DNA of 64,000 nucleotides from Acidipila rosea. Its GTDB lineage: Bacteria; Acidobacteriota; Terriglobia; Terriglobales; Acidobacteriaceae. Positions 16,252 through 24,825 of this stretch are shown here, piece after piece; positions within the stretch are counted from its first letter, which is position 1; each line of letters opens with the position of its first letter. Below the pieces are notes generated by a model. The model did not search any database and was not told where the DNA came from. It worked only from the letters and a program-made list of their open reading frames with translations. Made by a program: the position numbers and the translations under genes. The DNA is taken from assembly GCF_004339725.1 (NCBI RefSeq), contig NZ_SMGK01000002.1:1-64000 (forward strand). Reading direction: 5' to 3'.

Positions 16252-16717
16252 GATCTCTTGTTCGTGGTCGCTATGGCGACGCCTCTGCAAGGACTTGCGC
16301 CTTCGCGGTCAGAACCGCACGCGAGAGAGCGGAGCCTTCCTTTTAGGCAACGTCGTGGAGGGCCGGAGGCGGATTGTCGACTACGTCTTGTACGACGATC
16401 TGGATCCGCACTGCCTCGACACGGGAATCGTTCGGTTCGATGGCCGCTACTTTAGCGAGCTATGGTTTCACTGCCGAACGCACAACGTGACGGTGGTAGC
16501 CGATATACACGTCCATCCTGGCAGCGCAAACCAAAGCGGATCGGATAAGGCAAACCCCATGATCTCAATGAAGGGTCATGTTGCTTTCATCTTGCCCAAC
16601 TTCGCAGCGAAGCCGCATTCCCGTCGCAACCTCGGTATCTATCTGTACGAGGGAGCCAAGCAATGGACCACCATCCCAGGAGCGCAACGCAATGCTTTCT
16701 TCCAAATCGGACTCTGA
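16223..16717 (+). CDS. bilC: JAB/JAMM deubiquitinase-like metallopeptidase (BilC-like)
   Basis: The protein has about 164 residues from the ATG at 16,223; an upstream in-frame ATG (16,199) and later non-ATG starts are possible because no clear ribosome site is seen. The JAMM zinc site is E35 in ESGAFLLG, then H96, H98, S105 and D108 in [14 protein letters not shown]. One residue fewer than usual separates the second His from the Ser (six instead of seven). The enzyme should process the Ubl C-terminus and may remove it from targets. Reading frames overlap the E2 gene by 29 bases and the E1 gene by 26 bases. Confidence 0.78.
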   Translation: MYRLFAPRHKISCSWSLWRRLCKDLRLRGQNRTRESGAFLLGNVVEGRRRIVDYVLYDDLDPHCLDTGIVRFDGRYFSELWFHCRTHNVTVVADIHVHPGSANQSGSDKANPMISMKGHVAFILPNFAAKPHSRRNLGIYLYEGAKQWTTIPGAQRNAFFQIGL

Positions 16718-18116
16718 AGCACAACGGCGAGAACGGACAAGCCCAGACGGGTTGCATCGTCTCGTGAAGCAGCTGATGGACAACGGCACCGCGGCCACGG
16801 TGGCGGAAGCTGAGGCAATCTTCCACGGATACAAGCTGGTGATCGGCTACGAGCCGGACGATATGGACGAAGCCGGTCAGCAATCGATCTTGCTTACGTG
16901 CGTGGCTTTGGCGAAGCGTGTGTTTTTGGGCGGCGTCACGGTGGTCGGAAATCTCTCCGCAGTCCAGAAGACTCCTCTTCCACTCAGCCGCACTCTCCGG
17001 GATGCCGTTTTATCTCTTGGCGCTGCGGTCGAGCCCGAAGACCGGTCCGGTTCATTGCGAATCCTGATCGGTCGAGCACCCGCTCCCACGAGTGGATTTG
17101 CGGTTCGCGCAGTGGCGTCAGGCTGGCGTGGAGGAATTGTCCCAAGCAACAGCCCTCATGTGCTGCGCGGTTCGAGCCCAATTCCGCCCGCAGCCATGCT
17201 GGCTGCCGCACTTGCCGTGAATGAAGCATTTCTCCATGTCAACGGAACCGCACCCGTAGCCGGTCGACGATCGCTCGGTCTGTCCTTGTGGAATCTCGAA
17301 GCTGAGACAGATTGGCTTGTTGACGATCCTTCTGAGCCTCCATTGACCTACCTTCCATCCTCAGTCTGGTTGATCGGACTTGGACACCTTGGACAGGCGT
17401 ACCTTTGGGGTCTTGGATTGCTGCCGTATGCAGACGCGCAAACCCTCAAACTGGTTTTGCAGGACACGGATGGAGTCACTCCCTCAACGGAGAGCACATC
17501 GATTCTCACCGACACCTCGATGGTCGGACAGAGGAAGACCCGGGTGCTGGCGTCCTGGGCAGAGCGCCGCGGCTTCCAGACTGAAATACAGGAACGGTTG
17601 TTCGGGGCGTGGATAAAAAGACAAAATTTCGAGCCAACGGTCGCGCTCTGCGGTATCGACAACGCGCTCGGTCGCAGAGCTCTGGATCAGGCGGGTTTCG
17701 ATCTCGTCCTGGAGGCTGGCTTAGGCCGGGGACACCGAGACTTCCGAACCATGCGCATTCATTCTTTTCCCGGGAGCCGTTCGAGCGAAGAGATCTGGAC
17801 ACGGACCGACGCAGTTCGCGAGGACACAACGCAGCAAGCGGCGTATGGGGATTTACTGAAGAAGGGCGCCTTGGATCAGTGCGGGATCACGCTGCTGGCG
17901 GGGAAAGCCGTCGGTGCACCATTCGTGGGCGCTACTGCGGCAGCACTCGTGTTGTCTGAGCTACTTCGGGTACTTCACGGAGGGATTTTGAACCAACTGA
18001 TCGATGTCGACTTGTTGAGCTTGGAGCACCGGGCCGTAGTGCCGAATAGAATCTCCTTTCATGAGCGCAACCTAGGATTCGCAACGGCGCGTAGGCCTTC
18101 TGGCTATCAGAGTTAA
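16692..18116 (+). CDS. bilD: E1-like ThiF-family ubiquitin-activating enzyme (BilD-like)
   Basis: The protein has 474 residues; the ATG has AGGAG about ten bases upstream. Residues about 1-190 are a first domain with a degenerate nucleotide-fold look. Residues 225-460 are the ThiF/E1 adenylation domain, with the glycine motif VWLIGLGHLGQAYL at about 225-238 and CGIDNALGRRALDQAGFD. The candidate catalytic cysteine is C397 in DQCGITLLAGKAVGAPFVGA. The E1 adenylates the Ubl C-terminal glycine and transfers it to the E2. It is the last gene of the block, converging on the relaxase gene 48 bases away. Confidence 0.8.
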   Translation: MLSSKSDSEAQRRERTSPDGLHRLVKQLMDNGTAATVAEAEAIFHGYKLVIGYEPDDMDEAGQQSILLTCVALAKRVFLGGVTVVGNLSAVQKTPLPLSRTLRDAVLSLGAAVEPEDRSGSLRILIGRAPAPTSGFAVRAVASGWRGGIVPSNSPHVLRGSSPIPPAAMLAAALAVNEAFLHVNGTAPVAGRRSLGLSLWNLEAETDWLVDDPSEPPLTYLPSSVWLIGLGHLGQAYLWGLGLLPYADAQTLKLVLQDTDGVTPSTESTSILTDTSMVGQRKTRVLASWAERRGFQTEIQERLFGAWIKRQNFEPTVALCGIDNALGRRALDQAGFDLVLEAGLGRGHRDFRTMRIHSFPGSRSSEEIWTRTDAVREDTTQQAAYGDLLKKGALDQCGITLLAGKAVGAPFVGATAAALVLSELLRVLHGGILNQLIDVDLLSLEHRAVVPNRISFHERNLGFATARRPSGYQS

Positions 18117-18164
18117 CGCTTGCGCTGTGGCGGGCATGATCGCAAGTACTGACCGCTGAGAGGA

Positions 18165-21100
18165 TCAACGTCCTCTGCTGAAAGCTTCGACGGCAATCTC
18201 CGGTACAGGGACAGAGATGTGGGGAGCTATTTCCGGCTGCACTCCGGGAGCGGGAACTTCAAGTCCAGGCATGGTCTTTTCCTGAGCCATGCGTTGGTTG
18301 TCCGATGTATAAAGGGTGAGGTCGCGGGTTTGTCCGGAGAGCCGTGCCAAGCCCTCCTGCATCTGCGCGAGTTGTGCCGCGTCGCCGCTGACGATGACAC
18401 GCTCGATGCCACGCTGCGGCACGCGATCGGAAGTATAGCCGTAATCGATATGACAGGCCTGCTCTTCGGAGAGCGCCACAGACTTGCCTTGGTCACTGCG
18501 AACAGTCAAGGAATGATCCTCTCCGATGCGTTCGACGGTGGCGAAGACGCCTTTGCGGATGCCAAACTCTTGCGCCGTCGCGGTGAAGCGGATGCGCTCA
18601 CCTTCGGAGATGTCGCGTGTCTCTTCCCGGAAGACATGCGCATGGTTGGTCAGACCTCTCACCAAAGCCGGGTTGTAGCTGGCTTCGTTTCCATCCAGAG
18701 AGCCCACGGTGAGCCGGTTGGCTTTCGCATCAACGGAGAGTACAGTGACGGCACTGTTGTCCGCGATGCCGAGTTCGGCATTGCCTACCTTGTAATGAAT
18801 CTGGTCCCCAGCCGCATAGTTGGCCGCAAGACGAGGATTGCCAAAGCGCTGTTCGACCCGCGCGGGAAGCTGATGGCTTTCTGTGGAGAGCCGCCCCTGC
18901 TGGCGCAGCTCATCACGAATGAGTTGTGTCAGTTCCTTCCGTTCAGTGGCATCCGGCGCGACAACCACGACGCTATCCTGCTGCGAAGCATAAGCCAGTG
19001 CGACAGCGGCTAAGCGATGTTCTGAGCTGGCATACTCATGAACGCGTCCATTCTGTTGGAGGATGCTAGTGGCCATTGCAGGAGCGTTCTCGCGGAAAGC
19101 AGAGACGGCACGTTCGACCTCGCTTCTCTTCGAGTGGTCTGAGAGGTCGATGGCTGCCGTTTTTGAGATATCAGTGGCGAGACGTTTGCCTAGACGCGCG
19201 GCGTCGTTGGTATAGATCTGGGCGTCGTGCGAGGCACGTGAGATCGCGACATATGCCAGCCGCGTGTTCACCAAACCGCGCGGCGCTTCGGTATCGAAGT
19301 GAGCCAGCACACGCTCCGATGTGAGTCCCTGAGAGCTATGCGATGTCACAGCATAGCCATGATCGAGCTGGCGAACCTGCTCTGTGTCAAAGGTGAGCGT
19401 GCGCTTTTCCTTGCCATCTATCCGCACCGTCATCTTTCCTTCGTCGATACGTTCGATGGTGGCAAGATCGCGGTTGGCGACCTTCGACTCTTTCAGCGGA
19501 GCGGTGAACTGGATGCGATCGCCCGTCGCGAATTCGCGGTCCTGCTCGCGGAAGATGTTGACACCACGCAAGCGGCGAGGATCGTAGGCTACAACGTCTC
19601 CATTTGCCCGCTCGACCGTCAACAGGTTTGCCTTAGAATCGACAGCCCTAACCGTAGTGAAGCTGCCGCGCTTGATGCCAAGTTCCTTGCTGCCAGTGTT
19701 GTACTGAACAACGTCGCCGACGCTGTACCGCGCCGCCCAGGTACGGTCGGCTCCCGTCATATCGGAACGATGGGACAGCGTGCGAAAGACCTTCCCGTCG
19801 TCTTTCAACTTGCCCGTCTGCAACAACTCGGCCCGGATAGCCTCGTTGATCTCCTGACGGCTTTTGTTGTCGGGTGAGACGACGAGTGTGTTCTCCGGTC
19901 TGGCCGCATAATCCTTGGCGATAGCGGCGATGCGGTCACGCCGATCCGGCATCTCGGTGATGCGGCCCTGCTCCTGAAGCAGGGTAATGCCTTGCTCGGT
20001 TTCACTCTTCGCAAGATGCTCGACGGCTTTCAAGAGCGCAGGATCTTTCTGGCGCATAATGCGGTCAAGCTGGGCAGTCCGCATCCCGGCCTCCTGCATC
20101 TGCTGGAACGGGCGACCGGCGTCCACGCCCTGGTGTTGTGCGGTGTCGCCGATGACCAGCACGCGATCCTGCGGCTGCAATTTGTGCAGGAAGTCGCGCA
20201 TCTGTTTGGTGCTGGCAAGGCTCGATTCGTCGAGCATGTACAGGTGACGCGGCTGCTGCTCATGGGATACGTCCGCCTTCCGGGCAAGGAAGCTCTGCAA
20301 GGTGGAGGCTTCAATTCCGGCCTCGCGAAGTTGTGCCGCTGCGCGCGACGTTGGCGCGAATCCTTCTACCGCGTACCCACTTTTCTCCGCACCCTCACGG
20401 ATGGATGAGAGCACTGAGGTCTTGCCTGAGCCTGCGCGCCCCTCCAAGCCATGGATACGATCGGGCGAGTTCAAAACCTCTTCGATGACTCGCTTCTGGG
20501 AGTCATTCAGGAAGTCGCGCGACTGTGCCTGACGCTGTGCGTCTTCGGCACTCATGATCGGCTGGACGGTGTTCTTGGCGGCGCGAACGTAGTCGATGTT
20601 AGAGCGTTCAGCGGCGATCGTTTCTGGCGTGGTGAAGCGGGGGCTGGAGGCATGTTTGTGGGCTTCCACCGAGAGGAAGTCGCCGCGATGCTGCCGCGCT
20701 TCGAACTCGGCGCGGACCTGGGGATAGGTGGTGTTACCCATGCCGCGGCGCAAGGCATCACGCAGCAAAAGGCGCTCGTCCAGCACAGCCTCGCGCTCAT
20801 ACAAGCTGCTGCGAACATAGGTGACGGCCTCTCGCGCATGAGCGACACGGTCGGGGTTGTGGCTCATCGTCTGCGCCCGTTCACGTGCTTCAGCCACGAT
20901 GCGCTGTGGTTGGTTGCCGTACTCGGCGGCAAGCTCCCGATGCGCCGCCAGGACCTCGGCAGGTGTCATCGTGTGCTTCTTCTCGCGAGTGGAACGCGCC
21001 GCGATCTCCGCCGCCTCTGGCCCCGATACGCCACGCTTTTCCATCTCTTCCTTGATCCTCTCGCGGCGCAGGCTGGAGGCTTTCAGGTAATCGGCGGAAT

Positions 21101-21821
21101 AGGACTTGATTTCGGGAGCACCGCTCTCACCGGGCTCGATCTCATATCCCAGCGAACGCAGCCGGTACATCAACTCCGATTGGTAGACTGCCGTGACGAA
21201 GTTCTGGCTTTCAAAGAACGGCTGCTCCTGCAAGGCCCGCGTTGCCCCGTCTGCTCGTTGGGTCACATTGAAGATGACGGCATGGGTATGAAGCTGCGGA
21301 GCAGCGTAGCCATCGACTGGACGGGCGGTGTCATGCTCGAACTTCGCGGCCAGGAATCTGCCCGTCTGTTCGGCTGGTTTATTCCCGCCTAGACGTGCGT
21401 GCGTGTACTTCTCCAACTCATCCAATGCCACGGTGACCGCCGCACGATGGGCTTCGCGGATACGGTCATCGCCGCCCACTAACGCGGTCAACGAGACAGA
21501 CTTCGTCGGCGCAAACATCGCATCCCAGCCGGCACGGTGAGCCACGGCCTTCGTTGTAGACCCATCGGGATTCGTGTATTCCGTAGCAATCCGATGACGC
21601 ACCATCTGCTCGCCAGTCACCGGATGCTGGCCTTCCGTGAGGCGGGAGAACTCCAGTGCGGAGACCTCACCGGAGACGCCCATGGACTCGGCGAGCTTAC
21701 CCTGCCATTCGCCTTTCACCTGATCGCCCTGAGCGTAGTAGCTCTGGGTCGGCGAGGTGTAATCGAGCTTGTGATACGTCTGCGCCTGCGCGGCGTTCAA
21801 CGGCTTGGAGATGTCGAGCAT
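18165..21821 (-). CDS. MobF-type conjugative relaxase/helicase (TrwC/TraI-like)
   Basis: The protein has 1,218 residues; GGAGAC precedes the ATG at 21,821. The N-terminal relaxase resembles TrwC. It has tyrosine candidates Y16, Y21 and Y28/Y29 followed by EWQGKLAES, and the metal triad H163, H178 and H180 (FEHDT, then PQLHTH). It would nick oriT and carry the strand covalently. A RecD-like helicase follows with Walker A GRAGSGKTS near residue 460 and MLDESSLAST. The C-terminal half holds a duplicated segment of about 220 residues (about 612-830 and 919-1140). Its start lies three bases after the coupling-protein stop. Confidence 0.93.
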   Translation of the reverse strand: MLDISKPLNAAQAQTYHKLDYTSPTQSYYAQGDQVKGEWQGKLAESMGVSGEVSALEFSRLTEGQHPVTGEQMVRHRIATEYTNPDGSTTKAVAHRAGWDAMFAPTKSVSLTALVGGDDRIREAHRAAVTVALDELEKYTHARLGGNKPAEQTGRFLAAKFEHDTARPVDGYAAPQLHTHAVIFNVTQRADGATRALQEQPFFESQNFVTAVYQSELMYRLRSLGYEIEPGESGAPEIKSYSADYLKASSLRRERIKEEMEKRGVSGPEAAEIAARSTREKKHTMTPAEVLAAHRELAAEYGNQPQRIVAEARERAQTMSHNPDRVAHAREAVTYVRSSLYEREAVLDERLLLRDALRRGMGNTTYPQVRAEFEARQHRGDFLSVEAHKHASSPRFTTPETIAAERSNIDYVRAAKNTVQPIMSAEDAQRQAQSRDFLNDSQKRVIEEVLNSPDRIHGLEGRAGSGKTSVLSSIREGAEKSGYAVEGFAPTSRAAAQLREAGIEASTLQSFLARKADVSHEQQPRHLYMLDESSLASTKQMRDFLHKLQPQDRVLVIGDTAQHQGVDAGRPFQQMQEAGMRTAQLDRIMRQKDPALLKAVEHLAKSETEQGITLLQEQGRITEMPDRRDRIAAIAKDYAARPENTLVVSPDNKSRQEINEAIRAELLQTGKLKDDGKVFRTLSHRSDMTGADRTWAARYSVGDVVQYNTGSKELGIKRGSFTTVRAVDSKANLLTVERANGDVVAYDPRRLRGVNIFREQDREFATGDRIQFTAPLKESKVANRDLATIERIDEGKMTVRIDGKEKRTLTFDTEQVRQLDHGYAVTSHSSQGLTSERVLAHFDTEAPRGLVNTRLAYVAISRASHDAQIYTNDAARLGKRLATDISKTAAIDLSDHSKRSEVERAVSAFRENAPAMATSILQQNGRVHEYASSEHRLAAVALAYASQQDSVVVVAPDATERKELTQLIRDELRQQGRLSTESHQLPARVEQRFGNPRLAANYAAGDQIHYKVGNAELGIADNSAVTVLSVDAKANRLTVGSLDGNEASYNPALVRGLTNHAHVFREETRDISEGERIRFTATAQEFGIRKGVFATVERIGEDHSLTVRSDQGKSVALSEEQACHIDYGYTSDRVPQRGIERVIVSGDAAQLAQMQEGLARLSGQTRDLTLYTSDNQRMAQEKTMPGLEVPAPGVQPEIAPHISVPVPEIAVEAFSRGR

Positions 21822-21824
21822 GGC

Positions 21825-23882
21825 CTACGTCTCCCGGATTAGATCGGGGCCTAATGCCTGTTCTTCTTCCAGCTCATCATTCTCTGAAGGCGTAGGTATT
21901 AGCTCTTGTGCCTGCTGCACGGCGGCGGGCGTAGGCCACGCTATCGGGACACGCTCTTTGTCGTGCGGTCCGTCGCTCTCGGTCGCCGGAGGCGTGTCTT
22001 CCTGCTCCGGCGATTCGTGCTCGGAGATGGACGGTGATTGATTTTGCTCCAACGTATCCGGGTTAAAGCGGAGTCCGCCTGCGGTCTTCCGTGCCAGGAA
22101 ACCGGGTGTCGGTGTGGGCAGGTCCATGTAGTCGAAAGCGAACCGCGCCACGCTGTTGCCCAGTTTGAGATAGGCATGTCTATCATCGAGGCCGGATATC
22201 TCCGAACCCATGACCAACGGTTCGATCTGACGCTCGACGGTGAAGTTGTGGCCGGAGCGCGTGCCGTCGAACTTCGTCTCCTTGAGCCGCTCAATCTCGA
22301 CCTTGCCAATGGCTTCTGATATCCACTCCGCGGCCTTCGGCTCTGCGGTTTTCATGAAGATCTTCGTAGCAGGCTGGGACAGCATCACCTCAGCAAGGTG
22401 ACCGTAGATAACTTCAAGCTGTGCCTTACCCTGGAAGCCAAGGATCAGCGGATTCTTGGATTTCCTGTTCTCCGTGATGGCGGTATGAAGCTGGGGCAAC
22501 CGCTGCAAGCTGGCCAGCTCATCAATGACAAACCATACCGGCTTCTGATCGGGTTGCGGTGCTGTCAGCAGCCGCATTACGAGCAAGTCAATCCAAAGCG
22601 AATGCAAGGGACGCAGGGTGTCTCGTTCCGGCGGACGCGAGGTGATGAAGATCCATCCTTGACGTGTCTTCGACCAGGTACGCGCGTTCCAGACGGCGCG
22701 TTTTTCGTCACGCTCCGGCAGCATACGAAACGACTTTGCGACCAATCCAAGCGAAGACAGAACACCCGCTCGCTGAGGTCCTGCCTTCCTGTCGATGTAG
22801 AAGGCCATCTCTGTCCCATCCACCATCTTCATTAGCTCGGTGTCGCTCGACATCCACGCGGCAAGCTGGTGCGGTGTAGGGCCACGCTTCAAGAGATGAG
22901 CGAAGATCTGCGCAGGCGTTTCGTGGAAGAACTCATCGACCTTATCGGTCTTCGGTGCATACAGAGACGTGGCGATTGCGTAGGCTTCATCTTCCGACTC
23001 CAGCTCTTGTGCCGGCCCCCAATAAGGGCATCGGGCATCGAGCGGATTGAGAACGATATCTCCGCGCTTGGCATCGTAGAACCGTTGTATGTATTCGCAG
23101 GCCGGGTCATAGACAATGGCCGAATCTCCCCGGCCTCTAATCTGGCGAAGGCATTGCATGATGAGTTGCGTCTTGCCAACTCCTGTATCGCCCATGAGCT
23201 GGAGATGCTGCGCTTCCTTATGAAGTGGAATCCGCATCATGCGACCGGATTCCGTGGTCTTGAAACCCAAGCCATCGCCCTTCTGCGCATTATTGAACTC
23301 GGTCGGATCGAGCATGCGAGGACCGCGAAGGACGCGGCCATACTTCATCTCTTTAAAGCGCCGAATGTCTCTCGGAACCGCCAATGCAAGCAACAATGCG
23401 AGGCAAAGCCCGCCTTCCAAGAAGTTCACGACGAACATTTGCCATGGGCTCTTGCGATCAAAAATGACGTCACGCAGCCAGCGATACATCGAAGCGTCCG
23501 CCAACTTCGCGACGGGGCCACGGAAGGGGAAACGATAGCCCTGCGCCTGAGCAAGTGCCGCCAGTGCGAACGGCATCTGCTTGCCATCAGGCAACCTCAT
23601 CTCTCCTTCGGCAAAGTCGATGGGCAGAGCAAGACGAGGCTTGGCTTCCAAACCGCCGAGGTACAGAAGCCGATAGCTCCCATGCGCATGGAAAGTGCTA
23701 CCAACAGCCGCGCGGACATAGTCGGTCATGTATGCCTTCTGCAGTGGCGGAAACTGAACCGCATACCGCTCCCAGGCAAAGAACAGCGTCAGCAGGAACG
23801 CTCCCGCAATGGCGCAATAGCTCATCAGCGGAACGTGTAGCGGCCAGATGATCGTCTCTTTTCTACCCCACTGTGTTGCCAT
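21825..23882 (-). CDS. Type IV coupling protein (TrwB/TraD/VirD4 family)
   Basis: The protein has 685 residues. The N-terminus has two membrane segments (YCAIAGAFLLTLFFAW and MFVVNFLEGGLCLALLLALAV). The ATPase domain shows Walker A MGDTGVGKTQL and the TrwB/TraD-like segment VYDPACEYIQRFY. Walker B lies near PVWFVIDELASLQRLP. It pumps the relaxase-DNA complex into the secretion channel. The gene overlaps the accessory protein gene upstream by 20 bases, with AAGGAG eight bases before its ATG. The acidic, Pro-rich tail of about 90 residues is probably flexible. Confidence 0.92.
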   Translation of the reverse strand: MATQWGRKETIIWPLHVPLMSYCAIAGAFLLTLFFAWERYAVQFPPLQKAYMTDYVRAAVGSTFHAHGSYRLLYLGGLEAKPRLALPIDFAEGEMRLPDGKQMPFALAALAQAQGYRFPFRGPVAKLADASMYRWLRDVIFDRKSPWQMFVVNFLEGGLCLALLLALAVPRDIRRFKEMKYGRVLRGPRMLDPTEFNNAQKGDGLGFKTTESGRMMRIPLHKEAQHLQLMGDTGVGKTQLIMQCLRQIRGRGDSAIVYDPACEYIQRFYDAKRGDIVLNPLDARCPYWGPAQELESEDEAYAIATSLYAPKTDKVDEFFHETPAQIFAHLLKRGPTPHQLAAWMSSDTELMKMVDGTEMAFYIDRKAGPQRAGVLSSLGLVAKSFRMLPERDEKRAVWNARTWSKTRQGWIFITSRPPERDTLRPLHSLWIDLLVMRLLTAPQPDQKPVWFVIDELASLQRLPQLHTAITENRKSKNPLILGFQGKAQLEVIYGHLAEVMLSQPATKIFMKTAEPKAAEWISEAIGKVEIERLKETKFDGTRSGHNFTVERQIEPLVMGSEISGLDDRHAYLKLGNSVARFAFDYMDLPTPTPGFLARKTAGGLRFNPDTLEQNQSPSISEHESPEQEDTPPATESDGPHDKERVPIAWPTPAAVQQAQELIPTPSENDELEEEQALGPDLIRET

Positions 23883-24276
23883 CGGAGGTCTCCTTTCCGG
23901 CTTGCTGGGTGTACTGCTGCATGACCTCCTGCGCGGCCTTGTGCTTCTCCTTCCGCACCATCGTCATGGCCTCGGTGATCCACGCGGCGGAGACCTTCTC
24001 ACCAAGTGCGAGCGGCTTGAGAAGGTTCACAAGCAGCATCCGCGTGGCGATCAGTTCGGTGAAGACTGCATCACCAGAACCGCGGCGGGCCTCTCGTAGG
24101 AGTGTGTCCCGCGACCATTCGCTGAGTGATTGTCCGCAACGCCGAGCGGCCTCCTGTAGTTCCTGTTGCTCTGCCTGGGTAACACGCGCGTTCGCCATTC
24201 GGTCGCGCCCTGCGCGTCCGATAGACCGAGCAAGCCTGCTCTCGATAGGCGCGAAGGTTCCCTGAAGCGCATTCAT
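23863..24276 (-). CDS. MobC-like relaxosome accessory protein
   Basis: The protein has 137 residues; GAGGAGG lies before the ATG at 24,276. Residues about 27-62 (MANARVTQAEQQELQEAARR, then SLSEWSRDTLLREA) fit a ribbon-helix-helix DNA-binding domain as in mobilisation proteins that bind oriT. The rest is helical and charged. It sits between the candidate oriT and the coupling protein and relaxase genes, the usual place for such a protein. It probably binds the repeats just upstream of its own gene and may repress them as well. Confidence 0.72.
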   Translation of the reverse strand: MNALQGTFAPIESRLARSIGRAGRDRMANARVTQAEQQELQEAARRCGQSLSEWSRDTLLREARRGSGDAVFTELIATRMLLVNLLKPLALGEKVSAAWITEAMTMVRKEKHKAAQEVMQQYTQQAGKETSDGNTVG

Positions 24277-24475
24277 AGGTCCTCCTCAATGTGCGTAAAC
24301 AATAGTTTTCGGAAGGAACACAGTTGTTTACGCATCGGAGCTAAGCTCCTCAAAAACAAGCGCGTAAACGGTTGTTTTCGTACTTCCTCAAAACACGCCC
24401 ATCAGAGGGATGGAGTGTCAATCTTCTTCCGGTGCGCAGCACCGCTGTGGCCTTGCCACAGATGTAGGAGCGGGA
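24277..24475. promoter_or_regulatory. Candidate oriT / operator with inverted repeats
   Basis: These 199 non-coding bases hold an exact 11-bp inverted repeat, TGCGTAAACAA at 24,292-24,302 and its complement at 24,324-24,334. A related copy, GCGTAAACGGTTGTTTTCG, lies at 24,362-24,380. A separate palindrome, GGAGCT-A-AGCTCC, lies at 24,337-24,349. Repeats of this type beside relaxosome genes are typical of transfer origins and of operators for ribbon-helix-helix proteins. The nick site cannot be assigned from sequence alone. Confidence 0.55.
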
Positions 24476-24802
24476 TCATGCCTTCGATCCCGCCGCAGTT
24501 GCAGGTGCTTGTGGTGTCGATGCTGCAGAGGTTACGGGCTTCTTTGCGCCCGGCTCCGCAGCATCGGTGCCGTTACCGCGACGAACACGAAGTGTCGGGG
24601 TGATCCGCTGTGCTTCCGGAGTACGAAGGAACTCCTGGAACTCGCGATCTTTGGAGAAAACATAGGCGAGTGCCTGTTCGACAACATCGTTCGCGGAAGC
24701 CTTGATGAATGCCGCGTACTGATCGACCTGCGTTGCTGTCGAATCGGTAAGCCGAATGGAAGCGCTGAGGTGTTTGGTTTGGACGACTTCAAGTAGTGGC
24801 AT
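24476..24802 (-). CDS. Small ribbon-helix-helix-like protein
   Basis: The protein has 108 residues from the ATG at 24,802, preceded by AAAGGAG; a longer in-frame extension lacks support. Residues about 10-55 (TKHLSASIRLTDSTATQVDQ, then ASANDVVEQALAYVF) suggest a short strand plus two helices as in ribbon-helix-helix regulators. The Ala/Pro/Thr-rich tail is disordered. It lies between the primase gene and the candidate oriT, so it may bind those repeats. The exact family is not recognised. Confidence 0.6.
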   Translation of the reverse strand: MPLLEVVQTKHLSASIRLTDSTATQVDQYAAFIKASANDVVEQALAYVFSKDREFQEFLRTPEAQRITPTLRVRRGNGTDAAEPGAKKPVTSAASTPQAPATAAGSKA

Positions 24803-24825
24803 TTCGTTCTCCTTTGGTAATGGGT

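Noticed and set aside
20451-21392. Plus-strand open frame opposite the relaxase
   Set aside because: It is a shadow of the relaxase, which carries the HxH and Walker motifs.
22869-23840. Plus-strand open frame inside the coupling protein gene
   Set aside because: The minus-strand product has intact Walker motifs and good operon context; the opposite frame shows no recognisable content.
24277-24400. CRISPR array
   Set aside because: The repeats are few, differ in sequence, are inverted and lack regular spacers; oriT or operator fits better.
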